Positions 15,542-25,865 are shown, counted from the first letter of the stretch. The stretch is DNA of 64,000 nucleotides from Bacillus sp. FSL K6-3431 (GCF_038002605.1 NZ_JBBOCT010000001.1:1612001-1676000); one strand, 5' to 3'. Notes: generated from the sequence alone by a model not told the origin. Translations and numbers: made by a program.

Positions 15542-18500
15542 TTAAGCCACTCCTTCTAATTGTTGTACTTTGTGTTCGAGTTCTTTTCTTTTCCCGATTT
15601 CTTGATCTAATCGTTGTTCTAAAAACTGGATTTTTAAATCATGAATGCTGACCTTTTTATCAATGTTATATACTTTTGTATCCACCTCTTGAAGCGCCCG
15701 CGTGTTAAGACTCGTCACCTTGTACAAATTAACAGACGATAGATCAGACGTAGCAATCTCTCTATTGTGCTCTGCAATAAATCCGACTTGTCGATTGTCA
15801 TAAACCCCATTAGCTAAATCGTCTTTCAAATCGTACTCAACAATATGCAGACGATTTATGACTGCGAGCGCACTCTCTTTCAAATCTTCAATATTTGTTT
15901 TGTACTGGATTGAAGACGATGTTCTAAATTCAATGGCTTTAATTGGTCTGTAAATAACAGTGTTTCCATTATTGTAGCCTGCGCCATTTGTTACTCGTAC
16001 TTCGTCATCGACACCCAAATAAAGCGCGCTAGATGATGATCGCACACCATCAGCAATAAATGGATTGTTACCGTAAAGTAAAGTACCACCACCAGAGCCA
16101 TTGAAATAAACGTCCTGACTACCATCACGTTTAGTTATACGATTTGCCCGGACGATACCGGCATCAAGCGTTGCATTACCTCCACGAGCACCATTTCCAT
16201 CTGTTACTGCAACGGTCATATTGGATTCAGCTTTACTAAATCTAAGACCTGCACCATATCCACCAACATCGGATCCGTAAAAAAGAATACCATCTGTTGC
16301 TGCTGAATTGCTTTCATCAACCACTGTCATAGCAAATGTGTTATTACCGGGTCTCAAATCTTTATAAGGCCTGAAATAAAGAGCTGCTTGTCTACTTTCG
16401 ATGTTCGCGCTTGTGTAAGCATCGACAAAAACCCGATTTTTGAACGATTTAATTCCTGCAATACCGAGTTGACTGGCAAGCGTTATTCCGTGTGTAGTTG
16501 ATTCGAATTCCTCTGAAAAGAATTCAAGCATTCCCGAACTTGTCCCATCCCCGTATCCATCAGCAAATGTTGATAGTCCAAAAGGTGTCATAAAGATGGA
16601 ACGTGAGTCCGTCCAGTTGGCGACTCGAAAGTTACCATTAGCAAGATATAAGCTAGCATCAATCGTTTTAGATTTGTTATGCCAACGCATGTTGTACCGA
16701 CCCCGTGATTCAAGGCGTGATCCATCGATTAACATATAGTCGATACTTGAGCCGCCACGTATGGTGATCTTGCTAGTATCCATTTCCCCAGCCTTTAATT
16801 TAGACACTGAGATATTAGCGATCTTGGCATCGTCTACAGCAAGGTTTCCGATCTTCCCATTCACCACGGATAAATTCTGCATTTGCGCTGTACCTACCGA
16901 TAGTAAACCTAGTTTTGCATTGGTGACGGAAAGATTCGCCATGGCTGCCGTTCCAATTACCGCATCATCAATAAGAGTCTGACCTGTCAGGTGTATCTGT
17001 TTACCATCGATTCGGACACCCTCAGTGGATAGGTTTATACTAGCCAAGATTCGGTTGTTGCTTACTTGATCTTCGGGAGCAGGCGACCAATCAGTTGCTT
17101 TAGTACCCTTTTCAAGTTTGTAATTAGATAGCCTAATAGAATTGCCTGCTGTTTGACCACTTCTTCCAGCGTATACCAGTAGGTTGTAATTAGCTCTGCT
17201 ATCTGTTTTAAACGTGGTCACTATTTTTCCGTTAATAATCTCTGGATGATTACTATTGGGCATGCTTGTCCCAGACACTAAATACGGGTAAACTGTTACT
17301 TCAGTCACGTTTCCTGCTAGCACCTCTACATTAGAACTAAATGTATAGGTTGCGTTTTTTTCTAACCCTCGGTAAATAATGTAATAATTGCTATTATTGA
17401 CCGTGGCTGCAAGCGTATATGGTGTAGCACTTCCTGATATTAAATTCGTTCCACCGATTTCTAACGCATTAATTCCATTTGTCACCCGCAAATCTATCTC
17501 GTTCGGCAATACATTAATCCTTGATTCAGCACTATCCATCCGACCAGCAATACTATCAACACTTGTCTGTGATGCTTTTAGCTCAACTTGTCCTGCTAGA
17601 GTCGAGATGCTTCCCTCTGCTGATGTGAATCGTGCGTCTGTATCTTCGGGAGCAGGCGACCAACTAGTAACTATATTCCCTTCTTCAAGCTGTACATTGT
17701 CTATAGAACCAGTTCCATTTCTGCGGTAGTTTATTCTGAAATTTGATCTAACTGTTCCCATTGGTGTTTTAAATGTAATATGGCTTCTCCTGTAAATGTA
17801 GGGCTGTACTTTTTCTACGTTCAAATCTATATACCCTATTTGTACACCTGATGAATTAAAATGTGTTATTCTAGCAAAGAAACCAAGATCGTTAACTGAA
17901 TCGCCTAGTGAGTTATACCAGAAAGAAAACGTGTAAGTTGCATTTTCCTTTATATTATCTACTGCCTGCCATAATCCAGGGAAATTATTCGTTGTACCCC
18001 CACTTTGTGATATAGAAACAGCCTTCTTACCACTATTAACTCTACTGGTAATTGTGGTTACCGTAACTACATTTGATGTATGAGTCCATCCCTCTAAATC
18101 TTCTTCAAACGAGCCGTTTCTAAGTAGGTTTGTTCCACCAATTTTCAAATTATCAAAATCAGCACGAACCTCGGACACACGTATATCGACTTGATCTGCA
18201 CGAACATCTAAACTAGCAACCTGACTTAACGCTGAGCTAACATCACCAGTCAAACCATTAACGGTTGCTTCAGTGTTAGATACTCTCCCAGAGATTCCGC
18301 TAATCGACACGTCCAACTGTCCCATTTTATTGTTGTAAACAGTGGTATCAATCTTTGAGCCAAGCTTAGTGTTAACGTCAGCCCGGGTATAGACTTCGCT
18401 TTTTTCAGCCTTTGCAGAAATTAATCCTGCATGCTGTTGTAAAGTCGTTTCCTGAGCACTTACCACACCATCTAGGTTTGTTAATTGTGTTATTGTCGTT

Positions 18501-20281
18501 AATAACTTACCCTCTATGTCATCAACTTCTTGATTAATAGATGTGATTGTACCTTCAATTCCTTTAGTTCGATCTAGCAAGCTACTAATTGACGCATTGA
18601 CATCACCAATTTCACTATTAAGTTGGGATAGCAATCTATCTTCTGTAGCTGCTATTTCCTGCTGAGTGTACACAATCTCTTGCATTGGTCCTTCGTTAAT
18701 TCTATCAATCGTGTTTTGGGTGAGTTTGTCGGCAATGTCTAATCCATCTTTAAAATGATCTGCGATAAGTTCTCCGAAAAGAATATCGTCTGACATTACT
18801 CTGTAAGTACTAGCTGATACCCGTTGACTAAACGAACTTGCAGTTCCACGAGTATTTACAGCTCTAAGATAGTAGTACCATGTTTGATCTGTGCCGACTG
18901 TGTGGACAAAAGTACTTACTCGACCTCGCCATAGTAAATGTTGACTATCCGGTACAAAGTCAGCTACCTGTGATCCATAGACTTCATAATGACTGATATA
19001 GACTTCCGAATCGTATTCCCAATAAAGTTGAATCGCACCCATTGCTGCATCTGTAACAATGTTAACCGGAATGCCTGGAACAATATCTGGAAAGCTTTCA
19101 TCTGTGATTGGTTTCGTTGGTCTTGGTTTAGTGACTTCATTTTTCAAATCCTCGATGTCACGATAGATATCATCATCGCCTAAATTTAAAAACTGACCCA
19201 TTTCAACGACCGCTGTACCCTCGATGTCTAGTAAGTCGTACTCGATAGCAATAACCCTAGTCTGTATTTCTATTGGTCTAGCAAATTGTCGATCAATAGC
19301 TACAGCGCCATCACCAAGGCTCACATCTTTGTCTAGCAAGTCAACGGACAGTTTGTAATTAACCACAGGCTCTTTGTTATCTTGGAGATTATTCCATGTT
19401 GCCCACAGTAATTCTTCTGGATCTTCGTAATCTTGATTGCTAAATTCAGAAAATCGATGTAAGAGTTGACCATCATGTTTACGACCATATTTAAGCAAAG
19501 CATCAGGATCTCCAACCCACTTTTGACCTTTCGGCTTATCGACCGGATCACCTTTAGCTTTACTCAATACAACATCCGCAAAATCGATATATCGAGTGTG
19601 ACCACCACCCTCTGTTTCTAGCGATGCGCCCCAACCATACATAGCTGTTTTCGGATAACTTAATACAGTACGTTGGATTTCTTCGATATTATGGTCAATC
19701 TCGAATCTTGCACCATTATCAGCACCAAGTCGTTGCAACAGTAAGATTTTTCGAGTAGTGATTTTATTACCGGTAAACTCTACGACATCCTTAAATTCTC
19801 CTCCCCATACGCTGATGATCTTCCAGATGCTATCAACGCTCGATAGGCGGTAAAAGTTTGTGGATGCTAGTCCAAGACTAACTTCAACTTCACCAATATA
19901 ACGTGTACCGGCTAAGGCATCATTTAAAGCTAGTTGCGCTTCCTTGTCGGTATAGCGTTTATCCAAGACGTAGTTCTCACTTAACTCATCCAGCCATGCA
20001 GGGAGACAAGTTGCCATCGTTTGTGGACCCTCGTTATTGTCGATATCATCAAGCTCTTTAATGACCATCTCACGAAAAAAGCCATCTTTATCTTTAAAGA
20101 CGACTCGGTTTTCTTCTTTTACGTGTTTGGCTCGTTCCACATCAGCATCAACGGTAAATACAAAGGTCTCATCGGACACACTGTTCTTTTCGTCTCGAAA
20201 AGGTGCGCTAATAAGCCCTGTTGCTTCAGTTAATATCGTTAACAGTTCGTCATCTTGACTAAAGATATAAATCTCTGACAT
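15542..20281 (-). CDS. Tail spike / tail-associated receptor-binding protein with S74 autocleavage domain
   Basis: A 1,579-residue distal tail protein that contacts the host surface. The first ~380 residues are a Prophage_tail (Tal, baseplate hub) domain. A fibronectin III-like unit follows (about 410-495, QLYWEYDSEVYISHYEVY), then coiled coils (about 530-720). Two carbohydrate-binding-like modules each begin GGTNL and end WSPAPED (about 725-900 and 960-1100). An alanine/valine repeat zone (NAKLGLLSV, DDAKIANISV) leads to beta-rich spike sequence. The last ~130 residues are a peptidase S74 intramolecular chaperone (SSSIQYKTNIEDL with its Ser-Lys pair), which should cut itself off after trimer folding. 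No peptidase or lysozyme domain was seen. Confidence 0.85.
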   Translation of the reverse strand: MSEIYIFSQDDELLTILTEATGLISAPFRDEKNSVSDETFVFTVDADVERAKHVKEENRVVFKDKDGFFREMVIKELDDIDNNEGPQTMATCLPAWLDELSENYVLDKRYTDKEAQLALNDALAGTRYIGEVEVSLGLASTNFYRLSSVDSIWKIISVWGGEFKDVVEFTGNKITTRKILLLQRLGADNGARFEIDHNIEEIQRTVLSYPKTAMYGWGASLETEGGGHTRYIDFADVVLSKAKGDPVDKPKGQKWVGDPDALLKYGRKHDGQLLHRFSEFSNQDYEDPEELLWATWNNLQDNKEPVVNYKLSVDLLDKDVSLGDGAVAIDRQFARPIEIQTRVIAIEYDLLDIEGTAVVEMGQFLNLGDDDIYRDIEDLKNEVTKPRPTKPITDESFPDIVPGIPVNIVTDAAMGAIQLYWEYDSEVYISHYEVYGSQVADFVPDSQHLLWRGRVSTFVHTVGTDQTWYYYLRAVNTRGTASSFSQRVSASTYRVMSDDILFGELIADHFKDGLDIADKLTQNTIDRINEGPMQEIVYTQQEIAATEDRLLSQLNSEIGDVNASISSLLDRTKGIEGTITSINQEVDDIEGKLLTTITQLTNLDGVVSAQETTLQQHAGLISAKAEKSEVYTRADVNTKLGSKIDTTVYNNKMGQLDVSISGISGRVSNTEATVNGLTGDVSSALSQVASLDVRADQVDIRVSEVRADFDNLKIGGTNLLRNGSFEEDLEGWTHTSNVVTVTTITSRVNSGKKAVSISQSGGTTNNFPGLWQAVDNIKENATYTFSFWYNSLGDSVNDLGFFARITHFNSSGVQIGYIDLNVEKVQPYIYRRSHITFKTPMGTVRSNFRINYRRNGTGSIDNVQLEEGNIVTSWSPAPEDTDARFTSAEGSISTLAGQVELKASQTSVDSIAGRMDSAESRINVLPNEIDLRVTNGINALEIGGTNLISGSATPYTLAATVNNSNYYIIYRGLEKNATYTFSSNVEVLAGNVTEVTVYPYLVSGTSMPNSNHPEIINGKIVTTFKTDSRANYNLLVYAGRSGQTAGNSIRLSNYKLEKGTKATDWSPAPEDQVSNNRILASINLSTEGVRIDGKQIHLTGQTLIDDAVIGTAAMANLSVTNAKLGLLSVGTAQMQNLSVVNGKIGNLAVDDAKIANISVSKLKAGEMDTSKITIRGGSSIDYMLIDGSRLESRGRYNMRWHNKSKTIDASLYLANGNFRVANWTDSRSIFMTPFGLSTFADGYGDGTSSGMLEFFSEEFESTTHGITLASQLGIAGIKSFKNRVFVDAYTSANIESRQAALYFRPYKDLRPGNNTFAMTVVDESNSAATDGILFYGSDVGGYGAGLRFSKAESNMTVAVTDGNGARGGNATLDAGIVRANRITKRDGSQDVYFNGSGGGTLLYGNNPFIADGVRSSSSALYLGVDDEVRVTNGAGYNNGNTVIYRPIKAIEFRTSSSIQYKTNIEDLKESALAVINRLHIVEYDLKDDLANGVYDNRQVGFIAEHNREIATSDLSSVNLYKVTSLNTRALQEVDTKVYNIDKKVSIHDLKIQFLEQRLDQEIGKRKELEHKVQQLEGVA

Positions 20282-20341
20282 TGGTTTCCTCCTTTCTTGC
20301 AGGATTACCCCTCATTTTCAAATCAAGAACAGGTTCGATTT

Positions 20342-20602
20342 TTAATTTTCCTTGTATGTGCTAATACCAAAATCGCTATTGTAAACCGACTTAGCTATTC
20401 TTTTACCATCCATTACAACAGAAACGGACAGCTCCTTCTCTTCCAATTTTTCAAGGATGCTGTCCACTTTCTTTTCTATCTCGCTAATCTTATAGTTCGA
20501 ATGCATCAAATCTGCTTTTGTATCAACTTTAGCTTTTAAAATTGCTAGTTCTCCTGTTAATTGACTTACTGCCACTTCCAAACTACTAATTTTCCCTTCC
20601 AT
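20342..20602 (-). CDS. Short coiled-coil phage tail protein
   Basis: An 86-residue protein with heptad repeats over the first 60 residues and a short C-terminal motif (VVMDGKRIAKSVYN). A similar motif (VILDGREIARASV) closes the tape measure protein at 21310. It lies between Dit and the tail spike, so a tail-tip role is plausible. No named family recognised. Confidence 0.6.
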   Translation of the reverse strand: MEGKISSLEVAVSQLTGELAILKAKVDTKADLMHSNYKISEIEKKVDSILEKLEEKELSVSVVMDGKRIAKSVYNSDFGISTYKEN

Positions 20603-20614
20603 CCTTACCGCCTC

Positions 20615-21313
20615 CTAATAAAATCTCTCACTATATTTCATTTCAGTTGCATGACTAGCTTTCAACTGCACACTACCTACTGGCAACTCAAACCACACCG
20701 TTTCTAACTGCACCGATACCGCCAAATCCTTGCCGTTTAAAAAAACATCGCGGGTTCGATAGTCTATCTTCAAAACATCACCTGCAATAAAATCATATTT
20801 TAGGATGATCTTTCCTACATTGCTTTCAAGCGTGTAACTTGATTGTGGTACGGTAAATCTTGTGTAGCTTGTCCATGATGTGGATTCTTGGCCACCGATG
20901 ATAAAGGTTTGATCGGTTGTGATTATATTTAAAGTTTTGTATGTGCCAAACCGAAAAGGATCTTGGCAAATGAAGGTAATGATACCTTTCATCACTCGAT
21001 CGCTATAATCTTGCCACTCTATGCCTGATAAGCGCGCCAGATAATAATAGTCGGGGAAAAAATTAAACACTAACTTTTTATCCCCTTCTTGAAATAACCA
21101 CTCATTTAGTTCGACTTTCATCACGTCTAATGTTTTTAAGCCAGGATACACATTGACCGGAACGGGGATGTAGAGTTCTTTGAATTTCGTTTTGGCTATC
21201 CTCGAACCGTATTTCTGCCTTGGCCTTACTATATGCTCGATTTCAGAACGTGCCGGTAAAGTAAAATCATTAGAAACCGACACGTTTTCTTTTTCAACAC
21301 CGTTAAATATCAT
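20615..21313 (-). CDS. Distal tail protein (Dit, Sipho_tail family)
   Basis: A 232-residue protein at the position of Dit, the hexameric ring joining tail tube and tail tip. It follows the tape measure gene with a 4-base ATGA overlap and precedes the tail spike. The beta-rich sequence, IxF-NG start (MIFNGVEKENVSVSND) and length fit the Sipho_tail family. The C-terminal part (DVLKIDYRTRDVFLNGKDL) corresponds to the galectin-like half of Dit. Confidence 0.8.
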   Translation of the reverse strand: MIFNGVEKENVSVSNDFTLPARSEIEHIVRPRQKYGSRIAKTKFKELYIPVPVNVYPGLKTLDVMKVELNEWLFQEGDKKLVFNFFPDYYYLARLSGIEWQDYSDRVMKGIITFICQDPFRFGTYKTLNIITTDQTFIIGGQESTSWTSYTRFTVPQSSYTLESNVGKIILKYDFIAGDVLKIDYRTRDVFLNGKDLAVSVQLETVWFELPVGSVQLKASHATEMKYSERFY

Positions 21314-24135
21314 GTCAACACACCTCGAGGTAATCGCTCTCGTCGTTTAGCGCTTCGTTTTTGTAACTTCGTGATATCGTCAACAGACGCCCTTGCGATT
21401 TCACGACCATCCAAAATGACCGGTATTTCAGCCGGGATTGGTTGGTGAGAATCCTTATTATCGAACGATCGTACCATATCAGCTTTACGCGCATTCGCTT
21501 GCCCTGCTTCTCTTGCATATTTCATGCTCACATCATGAGGAATAACCTGTGATCCAGACGGCAACATAACCATCTCACCGCGTCCGCCCTCATTCATTCT
21601 CGCAAATCCGCCCATCCAATCATCGGTTCCACGCTGTAACTGTGGAATTCTAGAAATATTAACACCTGGTATTTTATTGATTAATCCGATTGCTGTATTA
21701 ATACCGCCGATAACGCCATTAACGAATCCTTTTACCCGATTTACAAGTGTTTGCATGTTGTCACCTATTCCAGAAAAAACACTAGAAACAAACGTTTTTA
21801 AACCTGTCCACGATGTGGTGATAGCCGTAAACACTGCTTGGATTTTAGATGATACTCTGGACATAACACTTGATACCGAAGACCAGATACTATTAAAAAC
21901 TCCGGAAACTGTGCCACTCAATTTAGCTATAGTGTTCGCGCTAGCTTGAATCGAACTAGCTATAAACTGCGCGATACTCCGAAAAACTCCGGAAATAATA
22001 GTGAAAACGGTAGTAAAGACTCCCGACACAAATGTAGCAATCGGTCTAATAACGTTAAAGATCGAAGCTATAATACCTGCTATGAAAGTGACGATCGGTG
22101 CAATGATAGAAATGATAGATGTTATTACTCCCGCTACAATCGCAATGATCGGCATGATTGCAGCTATGATATTTGCCATCACGTTTATGACCGTTGTTAG
22201 CACCGCCATGACTACAGGCATAATTGCTTGGAAGATCGCTATGACCGCCCCGATGATCACTATTAAAGCCGGCGCGACAGCTTGGACGATGTTTAAAATT
22301 ACATCAACTAGCATCATAAGCACCGGAACAAGCGCATCAATGACAACTGATACCAAAGGTAGCAATTGCGAGACAAGTCCCATGACCGTTGATACAAGAG
22401 ACATAACAACTGGAACTATCTGCATAAACAAGCTAATTAACACCGGTAACACAGCCAAGACAATTTCCATTAGCGATGTTCCTAGAGTAATAATGATCGG
22501 GATAAGTGATGCAACAACATTCATCACCATTGGGATAACAGCAGCAGCTAATTGACCCAATGTTTCACCTAACATAACTAACATCGGCATGGCCATAGAA
22601 GCAATCTCGCTGAATCCTGCCGCGATCTGTGGTCCGAATTGAGTTAAAACCAACATAGCCATTTTTAGAATTGGGTTGAATCCTAGAAATAATGTAGAAA
22701 GCGTATTAACTTGACCACCCGCACCTTGAAATCCACTTATAATACTAGATACGAATTGACCAACAACATCAACCACTGTCATGAGTACACTTTTTACTGT
22801 TTCAAAAACTCCTAGCAATTTGCCGCCGATCCCATCGGCAAAAGAGTTAACTCCTTCAATGCCGCCAGACCACATATTTTTGAGAATGGGTAGTAAGGTA
22901 GACGCTACGTCCTGCACAACGCCTTTTACCAACTCGAAGGCACTCATTACCACATTTCTAAATTCTTCACTTTTAACCATCGCAATTCCAAAGGCGACAC
23001 CTAATGCAGCTATTCCAATCACAATTAAGCCGACAGGACTAATTAACAGTGACACCACACTTGCCAAAGTACCGAATCCAGTCATTAAAGATCCTATGAT
23101 TTTTAACGCTGGACCAATTCCAATAGCAATAGCTGCACCGATAGCAGCAGTCTTTAAAATCACACCTTGCATCGATGGGGATAGCCCATCAAACCTTGCT
23201 TTTAATTCGGCTGCCTTATCTAAAAAGCCGTTGAAAACTTCACCGAATTTTACACCTAAAACAGCCGCCTTCTCTTCCACAACCCCTAAAGAATTATTGA
23301 AGTCAGTAAGTAAAGGTTTTACAGTAGAAAAGAATCCCCCGGCTTGACCGCCTGCATCTAGAAAATTTGCTCCTATTCTTGATACGGAAGCCCAAATATT
23401 AGATACCGCCGCAGTAAATGAAGATTCTCCCATTGTTTTAGCAGCACCGCCGATATTCTTCTCAATAGCCTTTAGGAACATTTCGGATGAAATCTTTCCA
23501 TCAGAAGCCATGTCCTTGACATCGGCGGCTGCGACACCGGCTTCTTTAGCTAACCATTGATAGATTGGTATTCCTCTATCTGCTAATTGGTTTAAGTTGT
23601 CGGTGTAGGCTACTTGCGACGTTTGAACCTTATTGATGGCTGATCCCATCTCAGACATAGATACGCCTGCAATAGCTGCTGTATCTGCTGTAAGTGATAG
23701 ATACCTAGTCAACTCTTTACCTGGCTTAATTCCTGCGGCTACGGCTCCTGCTGCTGTTGTTGCTGCTGCATCCATTCCGTACGATGTGCCTTTTACAGCT
23801 TCAAGCGCTGAGGTCATGATTTTCTCTACGCCTTTTGCGTCATGACCAAGACCTTTTAGCTTTGCTTTCGCATCATCAATACCAGTTAGCCGATTAAACC
23901 CTTTTACGAGTGTTAATCCAGCTAATGCGCCTGTTGCTACAAGCGCAGGCTTAGTTATGCTATTTGTTAACTTATCACCTGCACTGCTAAGCGACTTCCC
24001 AATTGATTCGAATTTTTTGCCGGCATTACTAACAGTGCGTTGGACATTCGCTAAAGATTCTTGGGCCTTGTCGAAACCTTTAATAAAACCATGTGCATCA
24101 GCCATAAGTTTGGCTGTTAACGTGTAATCTGCCAT
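21310..24135 (-). CDS. Tail tape measure protein
   Basis: A 941-residue protein that sets tail length and is ejected during infection. The N-terminal third is the conserved tape measure domain (residues about 80-280, with GIDDAKAKLKGLGHDAKGVEKIM and SEMFLKAIEKNIGGAA). The middle is a very long run of hydrophobic helices rich in alanine, valine, isoleucine and methionine (about 330-720). The C-terminus is hydrophilic and closes with ILDGREIARA. At roughly 1.5 angstrom per residue it predicts a tail of about 140 nm. Confidence 0.92.
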   Translation of the reverse strand: MADYTLTAKLMADAHGFIKGFDKAQESLANVQRTVSNAGKKFESIGKSLSSAGDKLTNSITKPALVATGALAGLTLVKGFNRLTGIDDAKAKLKGLGHDAKGVEKIMTSALEAVKGTSYGMDAAATTAAGAVAAGIKPGKELTRYLSLTADTAAIAGVSMSEMGSAINKVQTSQVAYTDNLNQLADRGIPIYQWLAKEAGVAAADVKDMASDGKISSEMFLKAIEKNIGGAAKTMGESSFTAAVSNIWASVSRIGANFLDAGGQAGGFFSTVKPLLTDFNNSLGVVEEKAAVLGVKFGEVFNGFLDKAAELKARFDGLSPSMQGVILKTAAIGAAIAIGIGPALKIIGSLMTGFGTLASVVSLLISPVGLIVIGIAALGVAFGIAMVKSEEFRNVVMSAFELVKGVVQDVASTLLPILKNMWSGGIEGVNSFADGIGGKLLGVFETVKSVLMTVVDVVGQFVSSIISGFQGAGGQVNTLSTLFLGFNPILKMAMLVLTQFGPQIAAGFSEIASMAMPMLVMLGETLGQLAAAVIPMVMNVVASLIPIIITLGTSLMEIVLAVLPVLISLFMQIVPVVMSLVSTVMGLVSQLLPLVSVVIDALVPVLMMLVDVILNIVQAVAPALIVIIGAVIAIFQAIMPVVMAVLTTVINVMANIIAAIMPIIAIVAGVITSIISIIAPIVTFIAGIIASIFNVIRPIATFVSGVFTTVFTIISGVFRSIAQFIASSIQASANTIAKLSGTVSGVFNSIWSSVSSVMSRVSSKIQAVFTAITTSWTGLKTFVSSVFSGIGDNMQTLVNRVKGFVNGVIGGINTAIGLINKIPGVNISRIPQLQRGTDDWMGGFARMNEGGRGEMVMLPSGSQVIPHDVSMKYAREAGQANARKADMVRSFDNKDSHQPIPAEIPVILDGREIARASVDDITKLQKRSAKRRERLPRGVLT

Positions 24136-24139
24136 TCAG

Positions 24140-24600
24140 TCAGCCCCCTTTCTTGGCTGGACGTTTACGACCGATTCCGGCATATAATTTATCCACCCAT
24201 GATTTTCCTTCCTTCTTCTCGACGTCGATAATTGTGGACACCGCATCTTTGTTGTATTCCACGTCAGCTTTTTTCTGTTTAGGCTTGAACATTTCGATGA
24301 ATTTCTTATTCTTTTTACGATTAGCATTTATGAGCGCATTATATTGAGCATCTCGGGCATACGTCGTATCGTTTATGAGTTTTGTCTCGTAAGCCTTATA
24401 AATAAAAGCTTTTTCCAACTCAGTCAACTCGCCGTAATCTCGCTTTGAATACCCGAAATTGACAACAAAAAAAGCGAAGTCTCGCGCACTCGCGTAATCC
24501 TTCGCTTCTTCATTCAATTCTTTTTCTTTGGTTGTTAATTCTCTTTCTACACCCGGGCTTGTATCAAAATACTCGTATTCAATTAGTTCCCTCGGAACAA
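24140..24600 (-). CDS. Tail assembly chaperone, frameshift extension (T part)
   Basis: The open -1 frame that follows the first chaperone gene. It has no good independent start; reading back from the long ORF it stays open to the slippery site at 24598-24604. The product is charged and helical (SARDFAFFVVNFGYSKRDYGELTELEKAFIYKAYE) and ends in a lysine-rich tail. In lambda-like tails the fused GT protein bridges the tape measure and tube subunits. It lies directly upstream of the tape measure gene, as expected. A TTG at 24517 is a possible but weak separate start. Confidence 0.8.
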
Positions 24601-24891
24601 AAAACCCATATCATCCTGCAGCTTACTGACGATCACTGCGTTAAGTGTGGCATAACCCTGTTCTTGCATGAGGGAGTTATAAATATCTATCGCTTTTTGA
24701 CCCTTAACGTTCTGTTCTTGCGTCGTATTATAAAGAGCCACTGAAAATAGCCCCTCCATCAGATGAAAGGAAAGCATCCCTCTATTGCGGCTCAGTTCAG
24801 CCATAAGTGAGATACCGTACATATTTTCAAGTGTTTTCACCTTTTGCATATTAAAACGTAATTCTAAAACATCATTTTCTACTTCAAACAT
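24583..24891 (-). CDS. Tail assembly chaperone (G part)
   Basis: A 102-residue helical protein located between the major tail protein and the tape measure gene, the fixed place of the G chaperone. It ends DMGFLFRGN in the zero frame, just after a TTTTTTG slippery heptamer. A fraction of ribosomes should shift -1 there and continue into the downstream frame. Confidence 0.8.
   Translation of the reverse strand: MFEVENDVLELRFNMQKVKTLENMYGISLMAELSRNRGMLSFHLMEGLFSVALYNTTQEQNVKGQKAIDIYNSLMQEQGYATLNAVIVSKLQDDMGFLFRGN
24598..24604 (-). other. Programmed -1 ribosomal frameshift site
   Basis: T TTT TTG in the zero frame (GGT TTT TTG TTC), a classic X XXY YYZ heptamer, five codons before the G stop. 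The -1 frame reads VPRELIEYEYFD and onward without a stop into the T protein. Confidence 0.85.
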
Positions 24892-24929
24892 TTTTCATTC
24901 CTCCTAATTGATTTGAGTATTTTAATGAA

Positions 24930-25436
24930 TTAAGCGCCTGCCGGTGCTGGTTCTCCTGGCATCTGTCCATCTACTTGGTCTGATAAATCTACAAGCGCAC
25001 CGTTACCTTCAAGACTGATAGAGTATGTCATCGCATCGTCGTAAGGCGCTTCGAGAGGGTAGTCGGACAAGATCGCCAACCCGCCAAACATACTCTTTTT
25101 AGTTTTCTGATTGATGACTTTAAGACAAATTAATTCATCATCATTGAATGCCTTAGTAAGTGCCTTGTGAGATCCGTGGTTGGCGATGTATAAACCATCG
25201 TTATCAATGGACCACTCTTTCATGCCACCAATTTTCGACTTCCAACCTCCTACCGTATCTTTTGACGTAACCTCAATCGAATCTTTCGTACGGTTGATCG
25301 TTAGACCTTGCTGTCCGGCAACCGCTAAAAGGTCAGCACCTGTTGAATCAAAAATCGCTAGAATAATATCCTTACCCGCGACAGCTTGTGCTGCACCTTG
25401 CGTAAAATCACAATATAAATTTTCTTCAAATGCCAT
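24930..25436 (-). CDS. Major tail (tube) protein, TP901-1 family
   Basis: A 168-residue tube subunit. It has the TP901-1/phi13-type pattern: N-terminal DIILAIFD, then LLAVAGQQGLTINRTKDSIEVTSKDTVGGWKSKIGGMKEWSID, and a proline/alanine-rich end. The ATG at 25436 follows AGGAGTGA; the GTG three codons earlier overlaps the ribosome site and is rejected. Confidence 0.9.
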   Translation of the reverse strand: MAFEENLYCDFTQGAAQAVAGKDIILAIFDSTGADLLAVAGQQGLTINRTKDSIEVTSKDTVGGWKSKIGGMKEWSIDNDGLYIANHGSHKALTKAFNDDELICLKVINQKTKKSMFGGLAILSDYPLEAPYDDAMTYSISLEGNGALVDLSDQVDGQMPGEPAPAGA

Positions 25437-25447
25437 TTTCTTCACTC

Positions 25448-25861
25448 CTATATTTTAATTTTAAAACCATAAGATATTTTAAAAACGAAGCCTAGCACTG
25501 CATGGCGCTCGTTTGTCTCTTTTTCAATATAATTACTAACAAGCCCTGAACTTCCTTGACCAAACAGCTCAAAGCCTTCTGGCAATGCTAGATATTCAGT
25601 TAAAGCTTCTTGAACGGCTTGTATATTTTGGTAATGCGGAATACTCGAATCAGCAGGCGCCGATAAAATATGGACATGAATGGTAAACTCGTCAACATAC
25701 ATTGTCTTAGTGTTTTTCTCTACCATTCCAACAATCTCCAAGAAGGTGAAAGGTGACACCTCGTTTAATTTGACATGATCCACACAACGTAAATCCGTTC
25801 CTGTTTCAATCCGATTTTTAATGGCCACATGCATATCAAGTATTGATAGTTTTTTTAGCAC
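25448..25861 (-). CDS. Tail completion / terminator protein (DUF5072-like)
   Basis: A 137-residue protein directly upstream of the tail tube gene, the place of the tail terminator or tail-to-head joining protein (SPP1 gp17 type). It has the expected alternating beta strands (HVHILSAPADSSIPHYQNIQAVQEALTEYL) and a late VLGFVFKISYGFKI strand. It overlaps nothing and has its own ribosome site. Confidence 0.7.
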   Translation of the reverse strand: MLKKLSILDMHVAIKNRIETGTDLRCVDHVKLNEVSPFTFLEIVGMVEKNTKTMYVDEFTIHVHILSAPADSSIPHYQNIQAVQEALTEYLALPEGFELFGQGSSGLVSNYIEKETNERHAVLGFVFKISYGFKIKI

Positions 25862-25865
25862 TCTA

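Noticed and set aside
22001..22555. Long plus-strand open frames opposite the tape measure gene (also 22781-23347)
   Set aside because: They mirror the repetitive alanine/valine-rich codons of the tape measure gene, have no ribosome sites and read as low-complexity sequence.
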